Assembly (NCBI RefSeq): GCF_015864955.1
Contig: NZ_JADYWE010000001.1
Location: 620,001 to 684,000, forward strand
Source: Salinibacterium sp. NK8237
Lineage (GTDB): Bacteria; Actinomycetota; Actinomycetes; Actinomycetales; Microbacteriaceae
Reading direction: 5' to 3'
Length of the DNA: 64,000 bases
Positions 37,037-44,473 of the stretch are shown one piece after another (position 1 is the first letter of the stretch; every line of letters starts with the position of its first letter). Below the pieces are notes generated by a model that saw nothing but the letters and a program-made list of their open reading frames with translations, was not told the DNA's origin and ran no database searches. The position numbers were made by a program, and so were the translations under genes.

Positions 37037-38623
37037 ATGCTCGATTTCACTGCGATTGATTTTGAAACGGCTAATTCGTTTCGCGGCTCTCCCTGCTCGG
37101 TTGGGCTTATTAAAGTCCGTGACGGGCGGGTAGTCGATACGCAACACTGGTTGATCCACCCGCCTGAAGGCGCTGATTGGTTCGATGCCTGGAACACAGC
37201 GATTCACGGGATCACCGCCGAGATGGTAGCTGACGCCCCTAGATGGAGAGAAACGCTTCCGGGGATAGTCAATTTCATCGGTGACGACGTGGTTGTCGCT
37301 CACAACGCAGCCTTTGACCTCGGGGTTATCCGCTACGCGTGCGAAGTAGACGGAATCGAATGGCCCGAAACTCAATTCCTTTGTAGCCTCGTCATGGCTC
37401 GCCGGGCCCTGGCGTTGCCCTCGTACCGACTCCCCTTTGTAACCGCGGCGCTGGGTTTCGAGTTGGAGAACCACCATGATGCCCTCTCGGATGCGATGGG
37501 TGTGGTCGAGATTATAGGTCGACTCGCGACGCGACAAGAATCCCCCGACATTTCTAGCCTCGCTGCGAGCGTAGGCGTTCGTGTAGGTCATTTATCTACC
37601 GGCGGCTACCGCGGTTGCGTGGCCGACCACGCTGGCGACCGCGGCTTTTCCCCTATCGAAGTAAATGTGGACGCCGACCCAAGCGGCTACCTCTACGGCC
37701 GAGTTGTGGTTTTCACAGGGGCCCTGATCTCAATGACCCGTGATGCGGCTCGGCAGGAATGCGCTAAAGCCGGCGCAATCCCCGAACAGAACACCACAAA
37801 ACGGACAAACGTCCTCGTGGTCGGAGATATCAACGTAGCGTCCTTACGCCCAGGATCGAACGTAACGGGCAAAGCACGGAAGGCTTTCGAGTTGCAAGAC
37901 AAGGGGCAGGAGATTGAGGTGATGACCGAGGATGATTTCCTTCGCTGCCTCGACGGAAACCGACTCGATGGCGCGGAGGTGATTCTCAACGCGAGCGAGC
38001 CCCGAAGCGCGGACGGCGAGTCACACACACCGCCATCCGGTTCAATTAGAAGTCGGGGCGTTGGCACCACTGAGCGGCAACCGCTACAGCGACCAAAGCC
38101 GGTATCACCTCCGAAACCTCTGCGTCGAAACCCGGTGCCAACCGAACAAGTTTGCTCGGTTGAGGGCTGCGAATCGACAGCAGCATTCAAGACTCGAAAG
38201 AAACCGACATGGTGTGTATCCCATGTCGAGGAGATTCAACTCGTTGGCGGACTCCGTCCTTTGGAGACTTTCACTCATCCCGACGACTGGCAGCTCACTG
38301 AGTGCCTCACGTGCGCTGTTCAGGCGCACTACCGGTTCAATTACACTCTGGAAAAGAACAGCTGGAATGAGCGAACCTGCCGCGCTTGTTACTGGCGATA
38401 TTGGGCTATTGAGGCGCGAGGGAACTCGTCATACCTAACACCCACGTCGTTTAGCGAAGCCGAGTCACACCTCGACGACAATGGATTCGACTATTTGGGG
38501 CCGCTAACTGCACCGTCACTTCGCGACGATCCACACCTCACGAAATGTCGTCGCTGCGGAAAGATCAGCGCCCAGAGACTTGGGGACAGCAGCTTTGGGT
38601 GCACGTGCATATCCAAACCTTGA
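37037..38623 (+). CDS. DEDDh exonuclease - BRCT - Cys-cluster protein
   Basis: This 528-residue protein has three parts. Residues 1-170 form a DnaQ-type 3'-5' exonuclease: D8 and E10 (IDFETANSF), D94 (AHNAAFDLGV), H147 and D152 (HHDALSDAMG). Residues about 210-300 form a BRCT domain (YGRVVVFTGALISMTRDAA, with TNVLVVGD). After a Pro-rich linker, residues about 375-528 hold three Cys/His pairs of treble-clef or zinc-ribbon type (CSVEGC, CLTC, CRAC, CRRCGK, CTC). The ATG at 37037 follows AGTAGG. The exonuclease-BRCT pairing suits work on DNA ends or nicks. Its place beside Shedu suggests defence. Confidence 0.85.
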   Translation: MLDFTAIDFETANSFRGSPCSVGLIKVRDGRVVDTQHWLIHPPEGADWFDAWNTAIHGITAEMVADAPRWRETLPGIVNFIGDDVVVAHNAAFDLGVIRYACEVDGIEWPETQFLCSLVMARRALALPSYRLPFVTAALGFELENHHDALSDAMGVVEIIGRLATRQESPDISSLAASVGVRVGHLSTGGYRGCVADHAGDRGFSPIEVNVDADPSGYLYGRVVVFTGALISMTRDAARQECAKAGAIPEQNTTKRTNVLVVGDINVASLRPGSNVTGKARKAFELQDKGQEIEVMTEDDFLRCLDGNRLDGAEVILNASEPRSADGESHTPPSGSIRSRGVGTTERQPLQRPKPVSPPKPLRRNPVPTEQVCSVEGCESTAAFKTRKKPTWCVSHVEEIQLVGGLRPLETFTHPDDWQLTECLTCAVQAHYRFNYTLEKNSWNERTCRACYWRYWAIEARGNSSYLTPTSFSEAESHLDDNGFDYLGPLTAPSLRDDPHLTKCRRCGKISAQRLGDSSFGCTCISKP

Positions 38624-38920
38624 TCGCTAAGGCGTGGAGTTGGGGTGCTCCATCTTCGAAAGTTGGCAGACCAACTAGGCTATTTGTCTGGTTGTCGACG
38701 GCTTGTGTTCTGAGAAGCGCCCGGTCTTTGTTTGGGCGCACAACGCCGACAGCATCTTCCGCGGCCCCAACGCCAGCAACAGCTCTACGCTTTTCCGCTT
38801 AGATGAACTCGACCGCTGACGGTTTGTCGTTGTCACCGGTCGCTCCTGTCGAGGGAAACAGCCAGCCTGCGGTCAAAAGACCCCGTACGATATGCCCTGG
38901 TCGCGTCGAGAGTACGTTGC
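38624..38920. other. Convergent gap with a possible gene remnant
   Basis: No intact gene is visible. An open stretch on the plus strand at 38679-38819 reads like protein (RPVFVWAHNADSIFRGPNAS, then STLFRLDELDR) and ends in TGA, but it has no start. It may be the tail of a deleted gene. No terminator hairpin is clear. Confidence 0.35.
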
Positions 38921-40780
38921 TCAGGAAAGGGCGAACAGTGTCCAAATTGGCCAGCTGCGAATCTGCGCCAGATCAGCTTCTGTAAAGCTCTCTAGCGCGA
39001 GATCTAGCTCTTCGTAATCCTCTAACAAGATCGAAAGGCATGCTTCTCGAAGTTTTGCGTTATCGGCACTACTCTGCTGCTCTGTGCGTCGATAGGTTCG
39101 GATGTCACGTTTATCCTGCGCCGATAATCTGCCCCGACGCCGAGCTATCTGCCACAAATTAATCTTGTAGACCAAAGTGTCTTCGCCACACGCGACCGTC
39201 CATTCGCAGAGCGTGTTAGCTCCGTCTAGTAGGTAGTCACGGCGAGCCCCCTCGACCGAGTCCGCAGCGGCTATCAGATCGAGCGTCTTTTGATTAGCAG
39301 TGCTAATAGCCCCCTGACGATCTTCCAACATCTCATATGACCGCACGATGCCGTTCAGACGAAGGTTCATTGTGTTGGCCAAGTCTTCGCCGTTCATCGG
39401 CTCGTAGACAGTCCCCCACTCGGCTTCCTCGACCGCGCTATCACCGACTGAACTGTAAATGCGAAGCTTCGCCCGCATTCCGGGGTCAAACGGGTCAATG
39501 ATCCGCTTATGGCCTTCGGTCGAGCCGTTCGTGACGAGTGTGACGATCTTGAATTTTCCGATTGGAAAATCGTAGCGACCGATGCCGTCCGAGGTCGCTT
39601 CCACCTCTTCGCCCCGAACAATAGCTTTGTGGAGCGTGAGCAAGGTGCGTTTGTCGTCGGCCGTGAGCTCCAGAGCATCAATATAGGTGTCGTCTAGCCC
39701 GAAGGCGTCGAAGAGCTCCATCAACCGAGCTATCTTGTCGCGGAGTATTTCAGGCTGCCCCTTAAGTTCATCCGTGGCGCTAAATAATGCCTGAGCGACC
39801 CCGTCAATGACGAGAGGCATTCCACGTCGCGCTGCAAGGAAAAAGTCCAAATCTTTCAACTGGCTTCTTACACTTCCCTCGAGATTGAGAGCGATACTCG
39901 TTTCCAATGAGTGGTTCGCTCCACCGATGAAGTTGAGAGCCAGTCCCTTAGAGAACTGAATACAGCCTGTATTCTCGTCAGAAAACTGGATCATCGGGTC
40001 AAGGTATTCGATTTCTCCACAGCTAATTGCAACTTCAAGTCCTTGGGATGCGTAACTCCCGGGATAGACCGTGAGATCGATATCTACGGGGAGGCTAAGC
40101 CCTCCGGCTGTATGAGCAGTTACCGCAAAATCATTCTGCTCCAAATTGAGAACCGTAGGCCGGTCAGCGTTTATACCGTCCACCGAATAAATAGTGAGGC
40201 TCTGCATCTGCTCAAGAAGATTGCCGTCGAAGCCTGACGTCTTGCCTTGATTGCGACCTTCTAACGCATATCCCACAATTGTTTGAATCTTCGAGGCATC
40301 TTGGGGGAATCTTTTGAATGGTATGGAGAACGACTTCTGATCGAGGCCTTTTCCGTTCAATATTCTGTCGATCTTGTACGGCGCGAGCACAGCGTAGAAC
40401 ACAGTGCGCTTCGTCCCGTCCGGTAGCATCGAAACGTAAAAATAGATGCCGCCGCCGTCGTCTCGAAGGAACCGCAGCACTTCGTAATTCACCGGGAATT
40501 TTATGCTGTCTCTTCGCTGCTTGATCTTCTTATCAGTCGCCCTGCCCTTGACCTGGATTGGCACGCGTCCTACAAGAGTGGAATTGCTCTTCTTCTCACT
40601 GCTATGAACGTCAATGTGCCCATCGGTCACGGGCGTCCGATCATTCGACGCGATGTAATCAGACAACTTCGGGCAGCGGCCTATGAGGTCAGTTACCGCG
40701 TTGACAGCAAGTTGTTCGATGTTAGCCACGGAATCATTCTTGCCTAAGGCAGAAGCAATTGCAGTTAGCGTTCGACCCAA
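38921..40780 (-). CDS. DUF4365-like nuclease-fold protein, probable defence factor
   Basis: The first 170 or so residues of this 619-residue protein resemble DUF4365, a PD-(D/E)xK-type fold. D57 (GHIDVHSS) precedes Q76-x-K78 (VPIQVKGRA), then VNYEVLRFLRDDGGGIYFYV. The remaining 450 residues are unrecognised, without membrane helices. They contain a basic stretch near the end (IARRRGRLSAQDKRDIRTYRR). It begins with TTG at 40780 (SAL...NDSVANIEQLAVNAV); a GTG at 40729 is an alternative. It faces the Shedu gene across a 294-bp gap. A role in recognising or cutting foreign DNA is inferred. Confidence 0.7.
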   Translation of the reverse strand: MGRTLTAIASALGKNDSVANIEQLAVNAVTDLIGRCPKLSDYIASNDRTPVTDGHIDVHSSEKKSNSTLVGRVPIQVKGRATDKKIKQRRDSIKFPVNYEVLRFLRDDGGGIYFYVSMLPDGTKRTVFYAVLAPYKIDRILNGKGLDQKSFSIPFKRFPQDASKIQTIVGYALEGRNQGKTSGFDGNLLEQMQSLTIYSVDGINADRPTVLNLEQNDFAVTAHTAGGLSLPVDIDLTVYPGSYASQGLEVAISCGEIEYLDPMIQFSDENTGCIQFSKGLALNFIGGANHSLETSIALNLEGSVRSQLKDLDFFLAARRGMPLVIDGVAQALFSATDELKGQPEILRDKIARLMELFDAFGLDDTYIDALELTADDKRTLLTLHKAIVRGEEVEATSDGIGRYDFPIGKFKIVTLVTNGSTEGHKRIIDPFDPGMRAKLRIYSSVGDSAVEEAEWGTVYEPMNGEDLANTMNLRLNGIVRSYEMLEDRQGAISTANQKTLDLIAAADSVEGARRDYLLDGANTLCEWTVACGEDTLVYKINLWQIARRRGRLSAQDKRDIRTYRRTEQQSSADNAKLREACLSILLEDYEELDLALESFTEADLAQIRSWPIWTLFALS

Positions 40781-40931
40781 CTTTTCCAGAGGACGCCGAT
40801 CGCAATCATGTTGATTTCTAGCGCCAAGCGTGTTCGCGAGACCGATACGAGCGCGAGGAGCTACTCAGTTTTGCTTAATCACTGTGTCCAGATGCAACCG
40901 CCTCGCAGAAGGCGATACCCGACGATGCCAC

Positions 40932-40952
40932 AAGAACGAACACATCGTTCTT
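40932..40952. promoter_or_regulatory. Perfect 8-5-8 inverted repeat between the DUF4365-like gene and Shedu
   Basis: Arms AAGAACGA and TCGTTCTT flank ACACA, about 120 bp before the Shedu start in the shared divergent promoter region (40781-41074). No T-run follows, so an operator is likelier than a terminator. The rest of the gap has no evident gene. Confidence 0.45.
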
Positions 40953-41074
40953 AGCATGAAGGAAAGCCCTCCCCTTGGTACCTCAGCGACCACCCCCGAA
41001 GTGGTCTAAGTAGCTGAATGACCAACTCGATATCCTGAAAGCGAATGCAACTTACGTTTAGAAAAGAAGGCCCC

Positions 41075-42295
41075 ATGCCCACCGAGTCGGATTTTGAATC
41101 AGCTTCTGATTCCCCTTTCATCGAAGCAGGTTTTGCGCAATCGCGGATCCCCGGCCGCACTTACGTCTCGAAGAGCTTTGAAAATGGCAATCCACACTCG
41201 AAAGATTTCGGGAAACCTAGTCGCTTCGTTTACGAAGTCTTTGACGATGACGGTGCTGCTTCGACCCTAATCCGAACTGGCGAAGAATGGACGGTAGAGG
41301 CGGGCGAGAGCTCTCGAACCCAAATCAAGATTCTTATCTCCCGGGAGGCCGGACAGCTTGTCGATCTCTGGATTCAACGCGTGCCAGCAGCGGGCGTTAT
41401 CGGCCCTGTAAAAGAGGTGCTCAGGGTGCGGCGCGACGATGCAATCCGGATGGCCGAGTTCTTTCGTCGGCTGATGCTAGTTGAACCCGCTGGTGCGTCC
41501 GAGGGGACTCGTATCGACGACGAGATGCTGACACAATTGATCAACGATCCGGCCTCAATTCAGCGGGTCTATAATTCTGGATCCGACCAGCTTCGAATGA
41601 TGGTTGCGTCCGATGCAAACGCGCGCGACATAGTTGCGCTGGAAGGGCGCAGAAGCGCCCTGACAGAATTTCGTAAGTTGCTCGCCGACGATTCCTATTT
41701 CGATGCTCTAGCTCAAGGACAGGTGGGGAAAGAAGCCGTCTGGCAGCGATTCTTTGAATCAAACCTATGGGTTCTCGGCATCGGGCTTGGGGCACAGCTC
41801 TTCACATCTTGGTCAGACTCAAAGTTGGAACAAGTAGTTGCAGGGTACTCAATTGCTGCGGTTGGAAAGCGTGCAGATGCGCTTCTTCAAACTAATGGAC
41901 TCATCAAATCTTTGGTCTTTGCAGAGATCAAACACCATCGCACCCAGCTCTTAGCCAGACCTGAATACCGCTCTGGTGTATGGCCTCCGTCTAAGGAGCT
42001 TGCTGGCGGAGTTTCTCAATCTCAAGTAACCGTCCATCGAGCGGTCGAACAGATCGGGAGCCGATTGCGCAAAAGCGATGAGAATGGGTTTGAGACTGAC
42101 GAGGTTTCGTATTTGGTGAGACCTCGGGCCTTTTTGATCGCGGGCAGGCTTGGTGAGTTCACGAACGAACAGGGCGGTCATAATTCAGAACAGATCACGT
42201 CCTTTGAGCTGTACCGTCGAAATCTCCACGAGCCAGAAATCATCACCTTCGACGAGCTATTAGCCCGAGCGGAATGGATCGTAGAAAATTCATGA
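41075..42295 (+). CDS. sduA: Shedu anti-phage defence nuclease SduA (DUF4263)
   Basis: This 406-residue protein has an N-terminal regulatory half and a C-terminal DUF4263 nuclease of the PD-(D/E)xK class. The nuclease runs from AVWQRFFESNLWVLGIGLG (about residue 221). Catalytic-site candidates are D268 (GKRADALL), E284 and K286 (FAEIKHH). The following YRSGVWPPSKELAGGVSQSQ matches the family's conserved helix after the active site. Shedu proteins are single-gene defence systems that degrade phage or plasmid DNA. I chose the ATG at 41075 because GAAGG lies just upstream; an ATG 30 bases earlier has none. Confidence 0.88.
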   Translation: MPTESDFESASDSPFIEAGFAQSRIPGRTYVSKSFENGNPHSKDFGKPSRFVYEVFDDDGAASTLIRTGEEWTVEAGESSRTQIKILISREAGQLVDLWIQRVPAAGVIGPVKEVLRVRRDDAIRMAEFFRRLMLVEPAGASEGTRIDDEMLTQLINDPASIQRVYNSGSDQLRMMVASDANARDIVALEGRRSALTEFRKLLADDSYFDALAQGQVGKEAVWQRFFESNLWVLGIGLGAQLFTSWSDSKLEQVVAGYSIAAVGKRADALLQTNGLIKSLVFAEIKHHRTQLLARPEYRSGVWPPSKELAGGVSQSQVTVHRAVEQIGSRLRKSDENGFETDEVSYLVRPRAFLIAGRLGEFTNEQGGHNSEQITSFELYRRNLHEPEIITFDELLARAEWIVENS

Positions 42296-42446
42296 TCCTC
42301 GGATCCGTCTATTTGCCCCCGTAAGAATCGAGGTGCTGTCGGGGGTCAAGGCACTCAAGGATCGCGCTCTATCGAGGGCGCTAGGTTGAAAGCGATTGTC
42401 GCTCAGCGGCTTTGCGAGCTGCCCGCTCGACGCTGTATGCACATGA

Positions 42447-42956
42447 GTGCGCGAGCTGCAACGGGTTGAAACAGCCAAAATATGGCTCGTGAATGAGCTC
42501 GTGTTTGTAGCGCTACTTAGCAGCGCCGGTGCTGCTCTGGTGGGGATTTCAAGTGCTATGGCGACCATCTTCGGTCCTGCTTGGAGAGAGCGTAATCAAC
42601 GTGAAGCAATTACCCACCGAGCACAAGCCAAAGTCCGATACGCACAGACGCCTGAGTTTGTGGATGCCTTGCCAAGCGCCGCGCTCAACAGCGTTTGGCT
42701 CGACACCGTCGTTCTCCATATGGCAAGGACCTAATTCGTGCCGACTCTATGTGGCGGTGAAGGCGCAATCGAACGCTACTCCGCGTCGGCTATCGAATGA
42801 GTGCTTGAAACCTATCAAGCGCCGAAACGGCTAGAGAGGGCAGATGCCGCAGGGTATCCAATCTTTGGACGGCTTCGTAGTGAAGTGACGATCTTGGAGG
42901 TCGAAGACGCTCTTCAACGCATCAACAGTGAGATTCACTACCTGACCTCGAAATAA
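42447..42956 (+). pseudogene. Broken gene with two in-frame stops, unknown function
   Basis: One plus-strand frame stays protein-like across 510 bases but is interrupted by TAA (42732) and TGA (42798). It encodes an N-terminal hydrophobic helix (LVFVALLSSAGAALVGISSA), then RERNQREAITHRAQAK and FVDALPSAALNSVWLD, and ends RLRSEVTILEVEDALQRINS. I do not recognise the family; one membrane anchor and a helical tail are suggested. The flanks (42296-42446 and 42957-43181) hold no gene. It could be a decayed island passenger. Confidence 0.55.
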
Positions 42957-43181
42957 ATACCACCCAAATCAACGAGGAGTGGAACTTAGAAATCGACTGC
43001 GCACGCAAATTTCGTGGCGCGACATCTATCTGCAGATGCAAGCGAATTCATCGTGTCCATTTTGCCTTTTGTGCGTGTGCATTCGTATTGAGAGAAAAGC
43101 AACCCCGTCACGCGCGTGATGATCCGCACGTTGTATGCCTAAACACTTGCAGCATCTCAGAGTAAGGGTTCGCTCGACGAG

Positions 43182-43997
43182 CTAACCCTCGCGCAACCCT
43201 GCCCGCGCCACCACGCACTCCGCGTGCCGCAGGATGGGGCCGTCGACCATGCGACCTTCGAAGCTAAAGACTCCGGGCTGCGATTCCGCTGCGGCGAGAA
43301 GTGCCCGGGCTGACGCGATTTGCTCGACCGTGGGCGCATAACTTTCGCGCACAATAGCGACCTGAGAGGGATGAATGCAGGCCGTTGCCGTGAACCCGAG
43401 CGCAGCGGCATCCCGAGCCTCAGCACCAAGACCGCCTAGGTCTGCGATATCGAGATGCACCGCGTCAATCACAGCCTTCGAATAGGCTCCGGCCGCCAAC
43501 AACACCGACGAGCGCGCATGCAACGCGACACCACGGTAGGGGCCGGAATCTTCGCGCGACGACGAGCCACCGAGCGATGCCACCAGATCTTCGGCACCCC
43601 ACATGAGGGCAACCACACAATCCAGCGCCGCCAAACTTGTGGCCGCAAGAACACCCCGCGCCGTCTCGCACAGCGCGATCACGTCGAGGTCAGTGAGCGC
43701 ATCGAAGTCAGCAACCGACTCCGATTTGGAGAGCATCACCGTGCGATACTCCGTCTGCTCCAGCGCCTCGAGGTCACTATCGTGATCCTCCGTGCCGGCC
43801 GGATTCAGTCGCACAATCGTGCGGGCCGGATCCATCGGGTTAGCAATAAGCGCAGCGCGGGCCGCAGCCTTATCGACACTGGCAACGGCATCCTCAAGGT
43901 CGATGATGATGGCATCCGCGCGTTCCAGTGCCTTGGCATAACGGTCGGGGCGATCGCCCGGAACAAACAGAATCGACGGCCCTAGAGTGAAACTCAC
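43182..43997 (-). CDS. citE: CitE-like lyase; probable HMG-CoA / citramalyl-CoA lyase of leucine degradation
   Basis: This 271-residue TIM-barrel protein is of the HpcH/HpaI-CitE family. Landmarks are SILFVPGDRPDRYAKA, IIDLEDAVASVDK (acidic metal ligands), IVRLNP, ALCETARGV (Glu ligand) and MWGAEDLVASLGG. In M. tuberculosis the equivalent gene in the same operon (Rv2498c) encodes a lyase for 3-hydroxy-3-methylglutaryl-CoA and citramalyl-CoA. Operon position argues for that role rather than citrate lyase, since no citD/citF is present. Its start overlaps the MaoC gene by 4 bp. Its 3' part is duplicated at 36376-36895. Confidence 0.88.
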   Translation of the reverse strand: MSFTLGPSILFVPGDRPDRYAKALERADAIIIDLEDAVASVDKAAARAALIANPMDPARTIVRLNPAGTEDHDSDLEALEQTEYRTVMLSKSESVADFDALTDLDVIALCETARGVLAATSLAALDCVVALMWGAEDLVASLGGSSSREDSGPYRGVALHARSSVLLAAGAYSKAVIDAVHLDIADLGGLGAEARDAAALGFTATACIHPSQVAIVRESYAPTVEQIASARALLAAAESQPGVFSFEGRMVDGPILRHAECVVARAGLREG

Positions 43998-44473
43998 GGT
44001 GCGCCCTCCTCAGTCCAGACCATCACCGAACGGGTCGCAACAGCCACTACAACACCATCCTGATTCTTGGCCGTGTGACGCAACGAAATGATTCCCTGGC
44101 CGGGGCGCGACTTCGACAGCCGCTTCTCCAGCACCTCACTCTCGGAATACATCGTGTCGCCGTGATACAGCGGATGCGGAAAGTTGACCTCCGTGAAGCC
44201 CAGATTCGCCACAATCGTGCCCTGCGTCAGCTGAGCTACGGAGGCTCCGACCATCGTCGAGAGTGTGAACATCGAGTTCACCAAACGCTGGCCAAAAGGC
44301 TGCTGCTCTGACCACGCGGCATCCAAGTGCAGCGACTGGGTGTTCATCGTCATCGTCGTGAAAAGAACATTGTCAGCCTCCGTGACAGTGCGGCCGGGAG
44401 CGTGCAGATAAACCGAGCCCTCCTCGAACTCGTCGAACCAGAGACCGCGCTGCTGAATACGCTTGCCGGTCAT
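43994..44473 (-). CDS. MaoC-like hydratase
   Basis: This 159-residue hot-dog-fold protein is related to Rv2499c of M. tuberculosis, which sits in the same place in that operon. The N-terminal EEGSVYLHAPGRTVTEADNV and the hydratase-like segment NFPHPLYHGDTMYSESEVLE are characteristic. In leucine breakdown a 3-methylglutaconyl-CoA hydratase is needed between the carboxylase and the lyase, and this is the only hydratase in the cluster. It overlaps both neighbours by 4 bp (ATGA), so it is translated in step with them. Confidence 0.88.
   Translation of the reverse strand: MTGKRIQQRGLWFDEFEEGSVYLHAPGRTVTEADNVLFTTMTMNTQSLHLDAAWSEQQPFGQRLVNSMFTLSTMVGASVAQLTQGTIVANLGFTEVNFPHPLYHGDTMYSESEVLEKRLSKSRPGQGIISLRHTAKNQDGVVVAVATRSVMVWTEEGAP

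Noticed and set aside
42529..42834. A 101-codon gene after Shedu
   Set aside because: It is a different frame across the broken gene at 42447-42956, whose own frame reads more like protein.
38000..43000. A prophage or transposon as the island's carrier
   Set aside because: No integrase, transposase, terminal repeats of insertion-sequence type or phage structural gene was seen. Only the citE repeats mark its ends.
43182..43997. Calling this gene a true citrate lyase beta subunit
   Set aside because: No citD, citF or citrate transporter genes are near. Operon context matches Rv2498c, a HMG-CoA/citramalyl-CoA lyase.
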